A stretch of 14,044 nucleotides of DNA from Halothiobacillaceae bacterium. Its GTDB lineage: Bacteria; Pseudomonadota; Gammaproteobacteria; Halothiobacillales; Halothiobacillaceae. The stretch spans positions 1 to 14,044 of the forward strand of contig DRZW01000038.1 in NCBI GenBank assembly GCA_011380105.1, in the 5' to 3' direction. Of the stretch, positions 1 to 6,900 are shown piece after piece. A program made the position numbers and the translations under genes. The notes under the pieces are model-generated. The model worked only from the letters and a program-made list of their open reading frames with translations, ran no database searches and was not told the origin of the DNA. Each line of letters opens with the position of its first letter. Position 1 is the stretch's first letter.

Positions 1-370
1 ATGGATCAATGCAGCCGGATTCATCTACCAATACAGGCTCGAAGCTAGGATCAACATGCTCAGCCTGATTTTCGCTGAACACAAATGCGACCTGTGAGGT
101 GGTATCAATCGGTATTTCCACCGGCTCTAAGCAACGTGCACAAGCAACGCGGACTTTGGTTTGCACTTTAATAGCACAGCTTAACGGGTGGGCAGCACCA
201 CTATCGAAAAACGCCAGATGGTACTTCAATGCCACTGGCGCATCACCGGCTAAATCAGCACAGCGGGGCTGGGCGCCTAAATCGACCTCACCCTGCTCGA
301 TATGTCCACTACGACAGGCACTTTGCACATCGATTCCAGATGTACGATGATAACCTTGCTTACGGGCCAT
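1..370 (-). CDS. yceD: YceD / DUF177 family protein, 3'-truncated by the window edge
   Basis: YceD (large-subunit rRNA accumulation protein, DUF177) is normally encoded just before rpmF (ribosomal protein L32) and is linked to 23S rRNA accumulation. Translating the minus strand from 370 gives 123 residues, beginning MARKQGYHRTSGIDVQSACR. The family's Cys-x-x-Cys segment appears as VACARCLEPVEIPID near residue 80. It is followed by the usual acidic tail FSENQAEHVDPSFEPVLVDE, which matches the E. coli pattern of DEQAE, then YEPI-V-E, closely by eye. The start is supported by GAGGTG (plus-strand 374-379) a few bases upstream. The frame stays open further upstream, so a slightly longer form is not excluded. 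The neighbour is a divergent maf of the yceF type, the arrangement known in E. coli, so rpmF and plsX probably lie just outside the window. The missing C-terminus is an edge effect and not a mutation. Confidence 0.9.
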   Translation of the reverse strand, partial: MARKQGYHRTSGIDVQSACRSGHIEQGEVDLGAQPRCADLAGDAPVALKYHLAFFDSGAAHPLSCAIKVQTKVRVACARCLEPVEIPIDTTSQVAFVFSENQAEHVDPSFEPVLVDESGCIDP

Positions 371-465
371 GCCCACCTCAAGCCAAGACCGGAGCGTTAA
401 ACCGCGCCGACTTGATAACGAACGCCAAACTCTTAATCGGACAATTCTAACGCGCAAGCCACCAT
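371..465. promoter_or_regulatory. Divergent yceD/maf intergenic region
   Basis: These 95 bases separate two divergent genes and should hold promoters for both. On the plus strand TTGATA (412-417) could be a -35 box for maf, with a poor -10 near 434-439 (TAATCG, 16-base spacer). I see no strong pair on the minus strand. The Shine-Dalgarno of yceD (GAGGTG, read on the minus strand) lies at 374-379. The call rests mainly on gene geometry, and the boxes are weak. Confidence 0.3.
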
Positions 466-1053
466 ATGCCAAGCAACCTTAAGATTATTCTCGCCTCAGG
501 CTCCCAAACCCGTTGTATGCTGCTCGAACGTTTACAACTTAAGTTCACCACTGACCCGGCGGATATTGACGAATCCCCCCTGCCTGACGAAACACCCAAA
601 CAGGCCTGTATCCGCCTAGCAGCAAGCAAGGCAGAGCATGTCCAAAAACGCCATCCGGATGCGCTGATCATCGGTTCAGATCAGATACTAGAGTGCAATG
701 GTGCCATGCTGGGCAAACCCGGCAATGCCACGAAAGCCCGCGCCCAATTACAGACAATAAGCGGTCAGGAAGTGGTTTTTCATGTTGGCTTAACCCTAAT
801 CGCCCCCCATGGTCGGCGCGACTGGTATGAGGCGGTTCGCGTCAAAATGCGCCAACTGGATTCTGATTCCATCAACACATACCTGCAACGCGAACAGCCC
901 TTTTCCTGTGCGGGCAGTATGCGCTCGGAGGGTTTGGGTAGTGCACTGGTGGAATCCATGCACTCGCAAGACCCTAGCGCCATTATGGGCATGCCCATGA
1001 TTGCCACCGCACGCTGCTTGCGTGAGCTGGGGGTTGATCCATTAGCTGGGTAA
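466..1053 (+). CDS. maf: Maf family nucleotide pyrophosphatase, YceF type (7-methyl-GTP pyrophosphatase)
   Basis: Maf proteins are cytoplasmic house-cleaning pyrophosphatases that hydrolyse modified or non-canonical NTPs to NMP and PPi. The YceF subgroup prefers 7-methyl-GTP. The 195-residue product has the N-terminal LASGSQTR (9-16), corresponding to the family's SxxR loop with Gln in place of the usual Pro. It has IDESPLPDETP near 34-44, the subgroup-typical GSDQ (70-73) with the expected catalytic Asp, GKP near 83-85, and CAGSMRSEG (148-156). GSDQ and CAGS.kSEG mark YceF, whereas the YhdE/MafB type has ADT and KAGAY. An in-frame TAA at 448-450 lies 18 bases upstream, so the ATG at 466 is the first possible ATG start, although no good Shine-Dalgarno precedes it. 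The length is normal for the family. It is divergent from yceD, as in E. coli. Confidence 0.93.
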   Translation: MPSNLKIILASGSQTRCMLLERLQLKFTTDPADIDESPLPDETPKQACIRLAASKAEHVQKRHPDALIIGSDQILECNGAMLGKPGNATKARAQLQTISGQEVVFHVGLTLIAPHGRRDWYEAVRVKMRQLDSDSINTYLQREQPFSCAGSMRSEGLGSALVESMHSQDPSAIMGMPMIATARCLRELGVDPLAG

Positions 1054-1060
1054 AGCCAGC
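1045..1060 (+). terminator. Small hairpin spanning the maf stop codon
   Basis: GCTGG (1045-1049) can pair with CCAGC (1056-1060), with the stop codon in a 6-base loop. No T-run follows, so it is a weak terminator candidate only. Confidence 0.2.
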
Positions 1061-1159
1061 CTATTCTAAGTAACCTCGAAAAGCGGCAACGAGCGTGTTT
1101 GAGTGCTTAACGCCTTGCAACCAGCGACGGGACGCTGCGCTTGAGAGCAGCATGGATGC

Positions 1160-1190
1160 CTTTGATTTGCACGCGATAACGCAATCAAAG
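1160..1190. repeat. Inverted repeat upstream of the universal stress gene
   Basis: CTTTGATTTGC (1160-1170) and GCAATCAAAG (1181-1190) are complementary over 10 bp with one bulged T, around a 10-base spacer. A run of eight T (1201-1208) begins 10 bases after the second arm. That gap is too long for a textbook intrinsic terminator of maf. The element sits about 40 bases upstream of the best promoter candidate for the downstream gene, so an operator or upstream binding site is equally possible. Confidence 0.4.
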
Positions 1191-1230
1191 TACACAGCCG
1201 TTTTTTTTAACAGTTCCCTGCTGGTAATTT

Positions 1231-1239
1231 TGATATGCT
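1231..1239 (+). promoter_or_regulatory. Possible extended -10 promoter for the universal stress gene
   Basis: TGATATGCT (1231-1239) matches an extended -10 element (TG, one base, TATGCT). No convincing -35 lies at 16-18 bases, which is tolerable for extended -10 promoters. It would give a leader of about 50 bases containing TAAGGAG at 1281-1287. The rest of 1054-1294 holds the inverted repeat at 1160-1190 and a 5-bp hairpin at 1122-1137. I see no gene in it. Confidence 0.3.
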
Positions 1240-1294
1240 CAATGATACAGGGGTACGCCCACAGGTTATTTAAAGACAGATAAGGAGCGATCAC

Positions 1295-2194
1295 ATGGCT
1301 GAGATCAATACTATTCTCGCTGGTCATGACTTGACCGAACACGGTAGCCGCGCATTGGAACGCGCCGGACTTTTAGCAAAAAACCTCAATGCCCGCCTGG
1401 TTGCAGTTCATGTGATCAAAGAAACCCCATTATGGTGGTTTATCAAGGGCGAAAATCTCGACCCGGATGAAGTGCGCCATAATTTGCGCTTCGAGGCTAT
1501 CGCCGCGATTGAAACCGATGCTGATAAACTGACCAACAAACCCGATCAACCCATTGAAGCGGCCACAACATCGGGCTTATCGCCGTACAAAGCGCTGATT
1601 AGAGAGGCGAAAGCCAAACGGGCTGATATGATCGTGCTCGGCGCGCATAGTGGCCGCCACCTGGCTGATTATCTGGTCGGCACGACTGCCGAGCGGGTTG
1701 CATCGCGCTCGGAGCTACCCGTGCTGGTCAACAAGGCGGCCATAAGCGGCCCCTATCAGCGGGTTTTTGTCGCGATCGACTTCTCCAATACCAGCCTAGA
1801 TGCCTTAAAATTGGCGAAACAAGTGGCGCCCAATGCCGAATTCACCCTGATGCATGCGCACGAAACTTGGTTTGAAACCACCATCGGCCAGTCTGGTGCC
1901 AGCATCAGTGCCTATGAGCAACTCAAAGAAGAAGAACAACAACGCCTAGAGCAAAAACTGTATAAATTCGCCCAGCAGGCTGAGCTGAGTGAAGATCAAT
2001 TCCGCGTGGAGGTCGTGCTGGGTTACCCAGGGACTGCCGTGTTAGAGCGCATTAATGCTACCAACCCCGACTTGGTCGCCTGTGGTAATGATGGCCTAGG
2101 TGGTGTAGAGCACCTGCTGCTGGGTAGCGTAGCGCAAACCATCTTAATCCACGCCCCAGCCGATGTGTTAATTGCCCAGCGCGAGCAGCGATAA
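1295..2194 (+). CDS. Tandem-domain universal stress protein (two UspA domains)
   Basis: This is a 299-residue cytoplasmic protein made of two UspA folds in one chain, domain 1 about residues 1-147 and domain 2 about 154-297. Such proteins bind ATP or act as regulators under starvation or membrane stress, but the ligand cannot be read here. Domain 2 has the full nucleotide motif G-x2-G-x9-G-S (G264, G267, G277, S278) and an early Asp (D161). Domain 1 has GAHSG (116-120) with G129-T130, so Ser119 occupies the second Gly position of the motif, and nucleotide binding may differ between the halves. This is the domain order of E. coli UspE-like proteins, but identity with UspE is not shown. A strong Shine-Dalgarno, TAAGGAG (1281-1287), lies 7 bases before the ATG. 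The gene stands alone and faces the phosphatase gene at 2488. Confidence 0.92.
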   Translation: MAEINTILAGHDLTEHGSRALERAGLLAKNLNARLVAVHVIKETPLWWFIKGENLDPDEVRHNLRFEAIAAIETDADKLTNKPDQPIEAATTSGLSPYKALIREAKAKRADMIVLGAHSGRHLADYLVGTTAERVASRSELPVLVNKAAISGPYQRVFVAIDFSNTSLDALKLAKQVAPNAEFTLMHAHETWFETTIGQSGASISAYEQLKEEEQQRLEQKLYKFAQQAELSEDQFRVEVVLGYPGTAVLERINATNPDLVACGNDGLGGVEHLLLGSVAQTILIHAPADVLIAQREQR

Positions 2195-2203
2195 GCACAA
2201 TCT

Positions 2204-2216
2204 CCTGGGGGCCAGG
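2204..2216. repeat. Short hairpin after the universal stress gene
   Basis: CCTGG (2204-2208), a GGG loop and CCAGG (2212-2216) form a perfect 5-bp stem 10 bases after the stop codon. No T-run follows. It may help end plus-strand transcription, but the evidence is weak. Confidence 0.3.
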
Positions 2217-2236
2217 CAAGAAACTGACAGGCTTTG

Positions 2237-2308
2237 GTGGGAGGGTGGTTTACCGGGCGGTTGCTTGCATCGTGCTAGGTTTGTCGTACGGCACAGCCGC
2301 CCTCCTAC
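2237..2308. repeat. Long imperfect inverted repeat in the convergent intergenic region
   Basis: Bases 2237-2250 can pair with 2295-2308 as 14 consecutive base pairs, including three G-T wobbles. The core is GGAGGG against CCCTCC. The 44-base loop carries no gene. The stem forms with these wobbles only in the plus-strand transcript, since the complementary strand would have A-C mismatches there. No T-run follows, so it is not a canonical terminator. Confidence 0.4.
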
Positions 2309-2366
2309 AGCAACATCACCCACCACTTTAAGGGCCCAGATTCCAAGCGTCCTACGCCAATTCTGT

Positions 2367-2382
2367 CAGAGTCTAGATTCTG
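2367..2382. repeat. Near-perfect 16-bp palindrome centred on TCTAGA
   Basis: CAGAGTCTAGATTCTG reads the same on both strands except at one symmetric position (G2371/T2378). The half-motif CAGAGTCT recurs at 2410-2417 and GATTCTGGG occurs at both 2376-2384 and 2428-2436, so a unit of roughly 25-30 bases is partly duplicated. CCCAGATTC (2335-2343) is an inverted copy of that second motif with one mismatch. Confidence 0.45.
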
Positions 2383-2419
2383 GGCGACCTAATCTGCCTG
2401 GCATGCGTGCAGAGTCTGC

Positions 2420-2451
2420 GCGCCCACGATTCTGGGAAATGTTGTGGGCGC
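2420..2451. terminator. Perfect 8-bp inverted repeat between convergent genes
   Basis: GCGCCCAC (2420-2427) and GTGGGCGC (2444-2451) are exact reverse complements around a 16-base loop. It lies 37 bases beyond the stop of the minus-strand phosphatase gene, the last gene of the parE-tamAB cluster. GC-rich and symmetric, it is the best terminator-like stem for that operon, but neither strand has a following T-run. A second 5-bp stem (2449-2453 with 2463-2467) overlaps its right arm. The whole interval 2195-2487 holds only such repeats and no supportable gene. Confidence 0.4.
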
Positions 2452-2487
2452 TCAGGTTCTCAGAGCGATCTTGCACCGCTTGGAATG

Positions 2488-3261
2488 CTAATACCCTAAG
2501 CGCTTACGGGCAATCTGGTGCAACTCGCTACTGGCAGCCGCACAAACAGTAGTGGTATCCAGTCCAACTGGTTGGTTGTCCAAATCGGTGAAAACGCCAC
2601 CGGCTTCCTGCACTATTACCGACAAAGCGGCAATATCGAGTACGTTTACATCAGATTCGATCACTAAATCAATCGCGCCACGTGCCAGCAGGTGGTAGTG
2701 ATAAAAATCACCATAGCCGCGGGTGCGGTTAACCTGTGAAACCAGTGTGGCCAAACCGGCCCAGCCAATCGGTTTTTTTGCTAGTGTGGTCAGGTTGCCC
2801 AACGAGAGGGTGGCTTGCGGCAATTCGGTAATAGCGGATACCCGCGCGGTTTTATCTTTAAAAAACGCGCCACCGCCGCGCTCGGCATAGGCATATTCAC
2901 CAAATACCGGCGCGCTGGAAACACCTAAAATCAGTTCATCTCCCTGCATCAATGCGATCTGGGTGGAGAAGAACGGATACTCGCGCACGAAACTTTTGGT
3001 GCCGTCAATCGGGTCAACCAGCCAAGTAAACTCCGCCTCCGGGTGGGTTTTGCCAGTTTCTTCGCCATAAAAACCATGATCGGGAAAGGACTCTAGGATG
3101 ACGGCCTTGATGGCTTTTTCGGTTTCCACATCCGCCACTGTCACCGGGGTGGCATCTGCTTTGATTTCCACTTCCACGTTTTGCTGCCAGTAACGGCGCA
3201 CAACGCTTTCAGCCGCTTTAGCGGCTTGGAGGGCTACTTGAAGATACTTACTTTGTGTCAT
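2488..3261 (-). CDS. Inositol monophosphatase family protein, HisN-like (possible histidinol-phosphatase)
   Basis: This is a cytoplasmic Mg2+-dependent phosphatase of the inositol monophosphatase superfamily, 257 residues from the chosen start. Metal-site motifs are GEE (66-68), DPIDGT (83-88) and the C-terminal Asp209 in a DIAAL context, followed by EAGGVFTDL. The stretch TRGYGDFYHYHLLARGAIDL resembles histidinol-phosphatases of the HisN type more than SuhB or CysQ, where Trp usually precedes the last Asp (here Leu208). The substrate is therefore uncertain: histidinol phosphate, inositol phosphate or 3'-phosphoadenosine phosphate. An upstream in-frame ATG at 3312 would overlap the previous gene by 25 bases and add 17 unconserved residues. 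I prefer 3261, which gives the usual family N-terminus and a 26-base gap. It is the last gene of the minus-strand cluster. Confidence 0.85.
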   Translation of the reverse strand: MTQSKYLQVALQAAKAAESVVRRYWQQNVEVEIKADATPVTVADVETEKAIKAVILESFPDHGFYGEETGKTHPEAEFTWLVDPIDGTKSFVREYPFFSTQIALMQGDELILGVSSAPVFGEYAYAERGGGAFFKDKTARVSAITELPQATLSLGNLTTLAKKPIGWAGLATLVSQVNRTRGYGDFYHYHLLARGAIDLVIESDVNVLDIAALSVIVQEAGGVFTDLDNQPVGLDTTTVCAAASSELHQIARKRLGY

Positions 3262-3287
3262 GTTTTTTCCAGGTTTGTAAACGGGCA

Positions 3288-3977
3288 TTACATGCGCAGG
3301 CCGCGCATCCACTTAAATACGTTTAATAGCGAGGACAGCGCTTGAGCTACATAGGTCAGGGCTGCGGCTTGTAAAATTCGCCGCGCCGGGCGCTTGTCTT
3401 CTGCCTTTAGCCAACCACCTTTATGCAGCATTGGCAAGGCGCGTTTAAAGCTGGCATCGATCTCTGTGGGCAGTGTAGCCAGATGAGCAAACACGGGGAT
3501 GGCCATGGTTAAAACACCCACGGCGAACATCACCAACCCGGCCAGTGCTTGTTTTTGTAAGACGGTGACCACCGGTATGGCGATCAATAGCCAGCCGGCT
3601 AATTTCTGCGCCCATTGGGTACGCTGTACTATTTCCTGACGACGCTGAAAGGCGGGCATGCCTTCGGCATGTTGCAGGGCATGGCCTACTTCGTGGGCGG
3701 CAACAGTAATCGCGGTTAAGGATCGACCGGTGAAATGCGCAGCAGACAGGCGTACGGCTTTATCAGCTGGGTCATAGTGATCACCGTGATCAGTCTGTTC
3801 AACCACTACATGCTCTAAATGATTCTTATCGAGAAGATATCGTGCCAGATCACCCCCGGAGAAAGCAAAGCGATCGTCTGGCTGGCTGTAGCGTTGCATG
3901 ATCTGCCGCACCCACCAGCTTGGCAGATAGGAAAGCGCCAGTATTAATCCCAATCCCAGCAGGGCAAAAACCGCCAT
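3288..3977 (-). CDS. YugP-like membrane zinc metallopeptidase (Zn_peptidase_2)
   Basis: This 229-residue protein has an N-terminal membrane segment (about 1-20), a catalytic HExxH motif HEVGH at 95-99, two closely spaced hydrophobic segments (about 127-165) and a weaker C-terminal one. The region before the motif (YDP at 68-70, VRLS at 75-78) and the later TEIDASFKRA (171-180), which should supply the third zinc ligand or its neighbour, match the neutral zinc metallopeptidase family PF04298 (YugP type). Full family members run about 220-235 residues, so it is intact. The physiological substrate is unknown for the family. It follows tamB with only two bases between stop and start, so it is almost certainly co-transcribed and perhaps translationally coupled. 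Location next to an envelope-assembly pair suggests a membrane-protein substrate, which is inference. Confidence 0.9.
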   Translation of the reverse strand: MAVFALLGLGLILALSYLPSWWVRQIMQRYSQPDDRFAFSGGDLARYLLDKNHLEHVVVEQTDHGDHYDPADKAVRLSAAHFTGRSLTAITVAAHEVGHALQHAEGMPAFQRRQEIVQRTQWAQKLAGWLLIAIPVVTVLQKQALAGLVMFAVGVLTMAIPVFAHLATLPTEIDASFKRALPMLHKGGWLKAEDKRPARRILQAAALTYVAQALSSLLNVFKWMRGLRM

Positions 3978-3979
3978 GC

Positions 3980-6900
3980 TTAATCCCGATCAAATTGATA
4001 GATCACATCCCCACCCTGCGACTCAGGGCTGGTGATCACTTCAATAGATAGTGCCCGATTAATCCGATAGCGGGTAATCAGCTCCCCCACCCCATCGAAT
4101 ACGCCAATGGCATAACGCACCAGTAGGTTGTCGGTGATTTGCCGTCCCACTGACAACCGCGTTCCGGCCAAACCATTATCGGTATCGATACCAAATTCAT
4201 CAAAACCAAATGCCGAACCCACTTGCTGGGCCAAGGTATCACCACCACGCAACCCAAGACCGGTAATCGCATTCATCAATAGTGCACCTTCATCAGACGA
4301 GCCACCTTGCCCCAATCGCCGTCCGGTTAGGAGCATGGACAGCGCATCGCTCTGGGAGGTGGGTGGGCGTGAGAACACCTCGGCCACCGGCTCGGTCAGA
4401 CTGCCGGTGATTTTTAATCCGGCCACAGTGTCATCGGCATCGTGCAATTCACGAATCGCGCTAACATCCAAACCGGGGTCACCCGGTGGACCGGCAAAAA
4501 TCAACCGACCAGTCTCAACCTTTAGGGTCTGGCCGAGTGCCGAATAGCGGCCATCAACCAAACTGATCTCGCCAACTAATGATAACGGATCATCCGGGCG
4601 TAGAATCACTTTCAGCTCACCGGCAACACGGCTGGCGAAACCCAATCCGCGCAGGCTGATTTCATCGCCCAGTAGCAAGTCAATATCGCCGGTCAACGCA
4701 TAGGGTGATACCGGCTCTTCGACGGTTTGACCTTCAATCACCAAATCGGATGAGCTGGTAACAGCGGACTGCGGCAGATCAGCCACCTGTGCAATCGCCA
4801 GCGGTACATGCACTACACCACGCACACTGGCTCCGTCAGAGCGGGCATGAATCTGCAAATCCGGGCGGGCATCCAAGGCCAGTACCGGTAGGCGTAATAC
4901 CGGGATGGCCTCTCCGGCCACATGTAAGTCAAAATACCAGTCAGTTAAATCGGCAATCGAACCCGACCCGGTCAGCGTCAGTCGCCCTTCGGTGGGTGCT
5001 GAAGCACGGGTACGCACCCGATTGGGTTCAAATACCGGCACATCCGGGGTCTGCGCCTTACCAGACAATCCACCATCGAGGCTAACGCTGCCATCTTCAG
5101 TCAGTGTCAGCAATATCCGGCCATCATGGTAGGCGGTGCCGGTTTCCAGTGAATCGAAAGCGAGCTCTTCTAATAGGATTTCACCATCAAAAACTGGTGA
5201 ATCAATGTTTCCGCTAGCGTGGATCTGTGCCGACAGCCAGCCGGATACCTCATCCACCGGGCCGATGGCCGTACCTAAGATTTCTTCGGTCAGACGAACC
5301 AGTGCCGCCAGTGATATCCCCTGTTCTTCAATACCAGCTAGCTGAAACTCAGCGTTGAACTGCTCGGATTCAAGGTGATAATCACCATCGAGAGCAAAAC
5401 TAAAGTAGCCGACTAATCCACCCTGTGCCTGTGCCTTAAGCTGCTGATTTTTCAGGCTGGCATCAACGTTGAAATCCTGATAGGCCAGATCCGGGAAGCT
5501 TTCGTTCTTAAAACGCACCTCGTTCGCAGGCAATGACAACGAGGCCTGGACATCCGGCACGCCTGCGGCATCGAGCGAAGCATCCACATTCAGAAATAAC
5601 CGCCCCGGGGCTTCAATCTGCGCAAAATCAGGCAATCCGGTCATAGCTAATAAATCCGCCAGCAACCAATCTCCCCTAGCACGGGCATTAACGGCTCCGG
5701 CCTGATGCGAGGCGCTGACACAAAGCTGACCGACATCGGCACTGGCAGCAATGGCATTTGGGCCAAGTTTGCGCGGGGCAAGGCAGAAATTCTCTATCTG
5801 CTGGGCATCACCATCGGCTGCAAAAGCCGCAGGTTGGGTGGTTTCTAACTCAGCAATCTCCGGCACTGCCAGCCACAGGCGGGTTATGTGACCGGTAAAT
5901 CGTTCATCGATTAGGCCACCTTCCAAGGCAAACTCGGCATCCGCATGCGGGCTTTGCGCGCTTAGACGGGCAGTGAGATGCGCCAAACCACCCTCTAGAC
6001 GCAGACGGGCACGATCAAGATGGCGCTGTTGTGCGTATTCCACCTCACTGATATCGAAAACCAATTCAGCCTGCTCTAATCCTTGCGCTTGGAATTCGAA
6101 CACAGCCCGATCAACACGCGCATCAAAACCGTGAAATCCGCTTAACTGTAATTGACCGGAACCGACGGGGGCTAAGGCATCACCACTGACAGCCAGATTT
6201 AAATTCACTGCACCTGTGGGGGTTGCAAAGGCATCTAGCTCAGGTGCAAAGGGGGTGATCATCGCCCAAGGCAATGCAGCGATTTCAGGCACGCTAAAGT
6301 CAAGATCAATCTGTACCGGGGTTTGCTGCCAGGGGGGGATTTCTGGTTTGTCTTGTTCATCACCGGCTATGTCCGCCAACAACGCGGTCAAATTTGCTTG
6401 AATATCTGCATTCATCGCCAAACCGGGGAGCTCAATAAACCAATCGCTCAGGGCTAATTGCTCATCGGCAGAACGCAGATCAAAGCCGGTCTGCACAGCG
6501 AATGCATCAATGCCCTCAGCCAGTCCGGCCACATCCAGAGAAAACTTTTTTAATGCCATTTCAAACGCCGGCAGCGTTTCTAAGGGCTGGGTTGTATCGG
6601 GCATGCTGCCCTGAATGCTCAGATCGGCATCAAGCAGCAGTGATAAATCCCGGGGTGTTTCGGCTAGCAGCGGGCGCAACTCATCCACGCCCAGCAGCAC
6701 GGGCAGCACAAAGGGGGCAAGCTGTGCCTGCCGGGCCTCTAAATCCACGCTAACCGGGCTGTGGGCATCCAGCCCTAAATCGGCATTAAGATCAAAACGC
6801 CCATCGGCGAAATGGGCTTTTAAATCGACGTTTAGGTGATTATCAGCCAGCTTAATCAACCCGCTTATTTGTTCAATCTGCTCGCCGGCCACCGAGCCAC

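Noticed and set aside
1061..1342. 93-residue minus-strand open frame upstream of the stress gene
   Set aside because: It crosses the stress gene's promoter and start and has no recognisable motif or ribosome-binding site.
2172..2552. 126-residue open frame bridging the stress gene and the phosphatase gene
   Set aside because: It overlaps the ends of two solid genes, runs through the inverted repeats, and has no protein-like conservation that I recognise.
4128..4547. 139-residue open frame antisense to tamB
   Set aside because: It is wholly inside tamB, low in complexity, with no recognisable domain. It is a by-product of tamB codon use.
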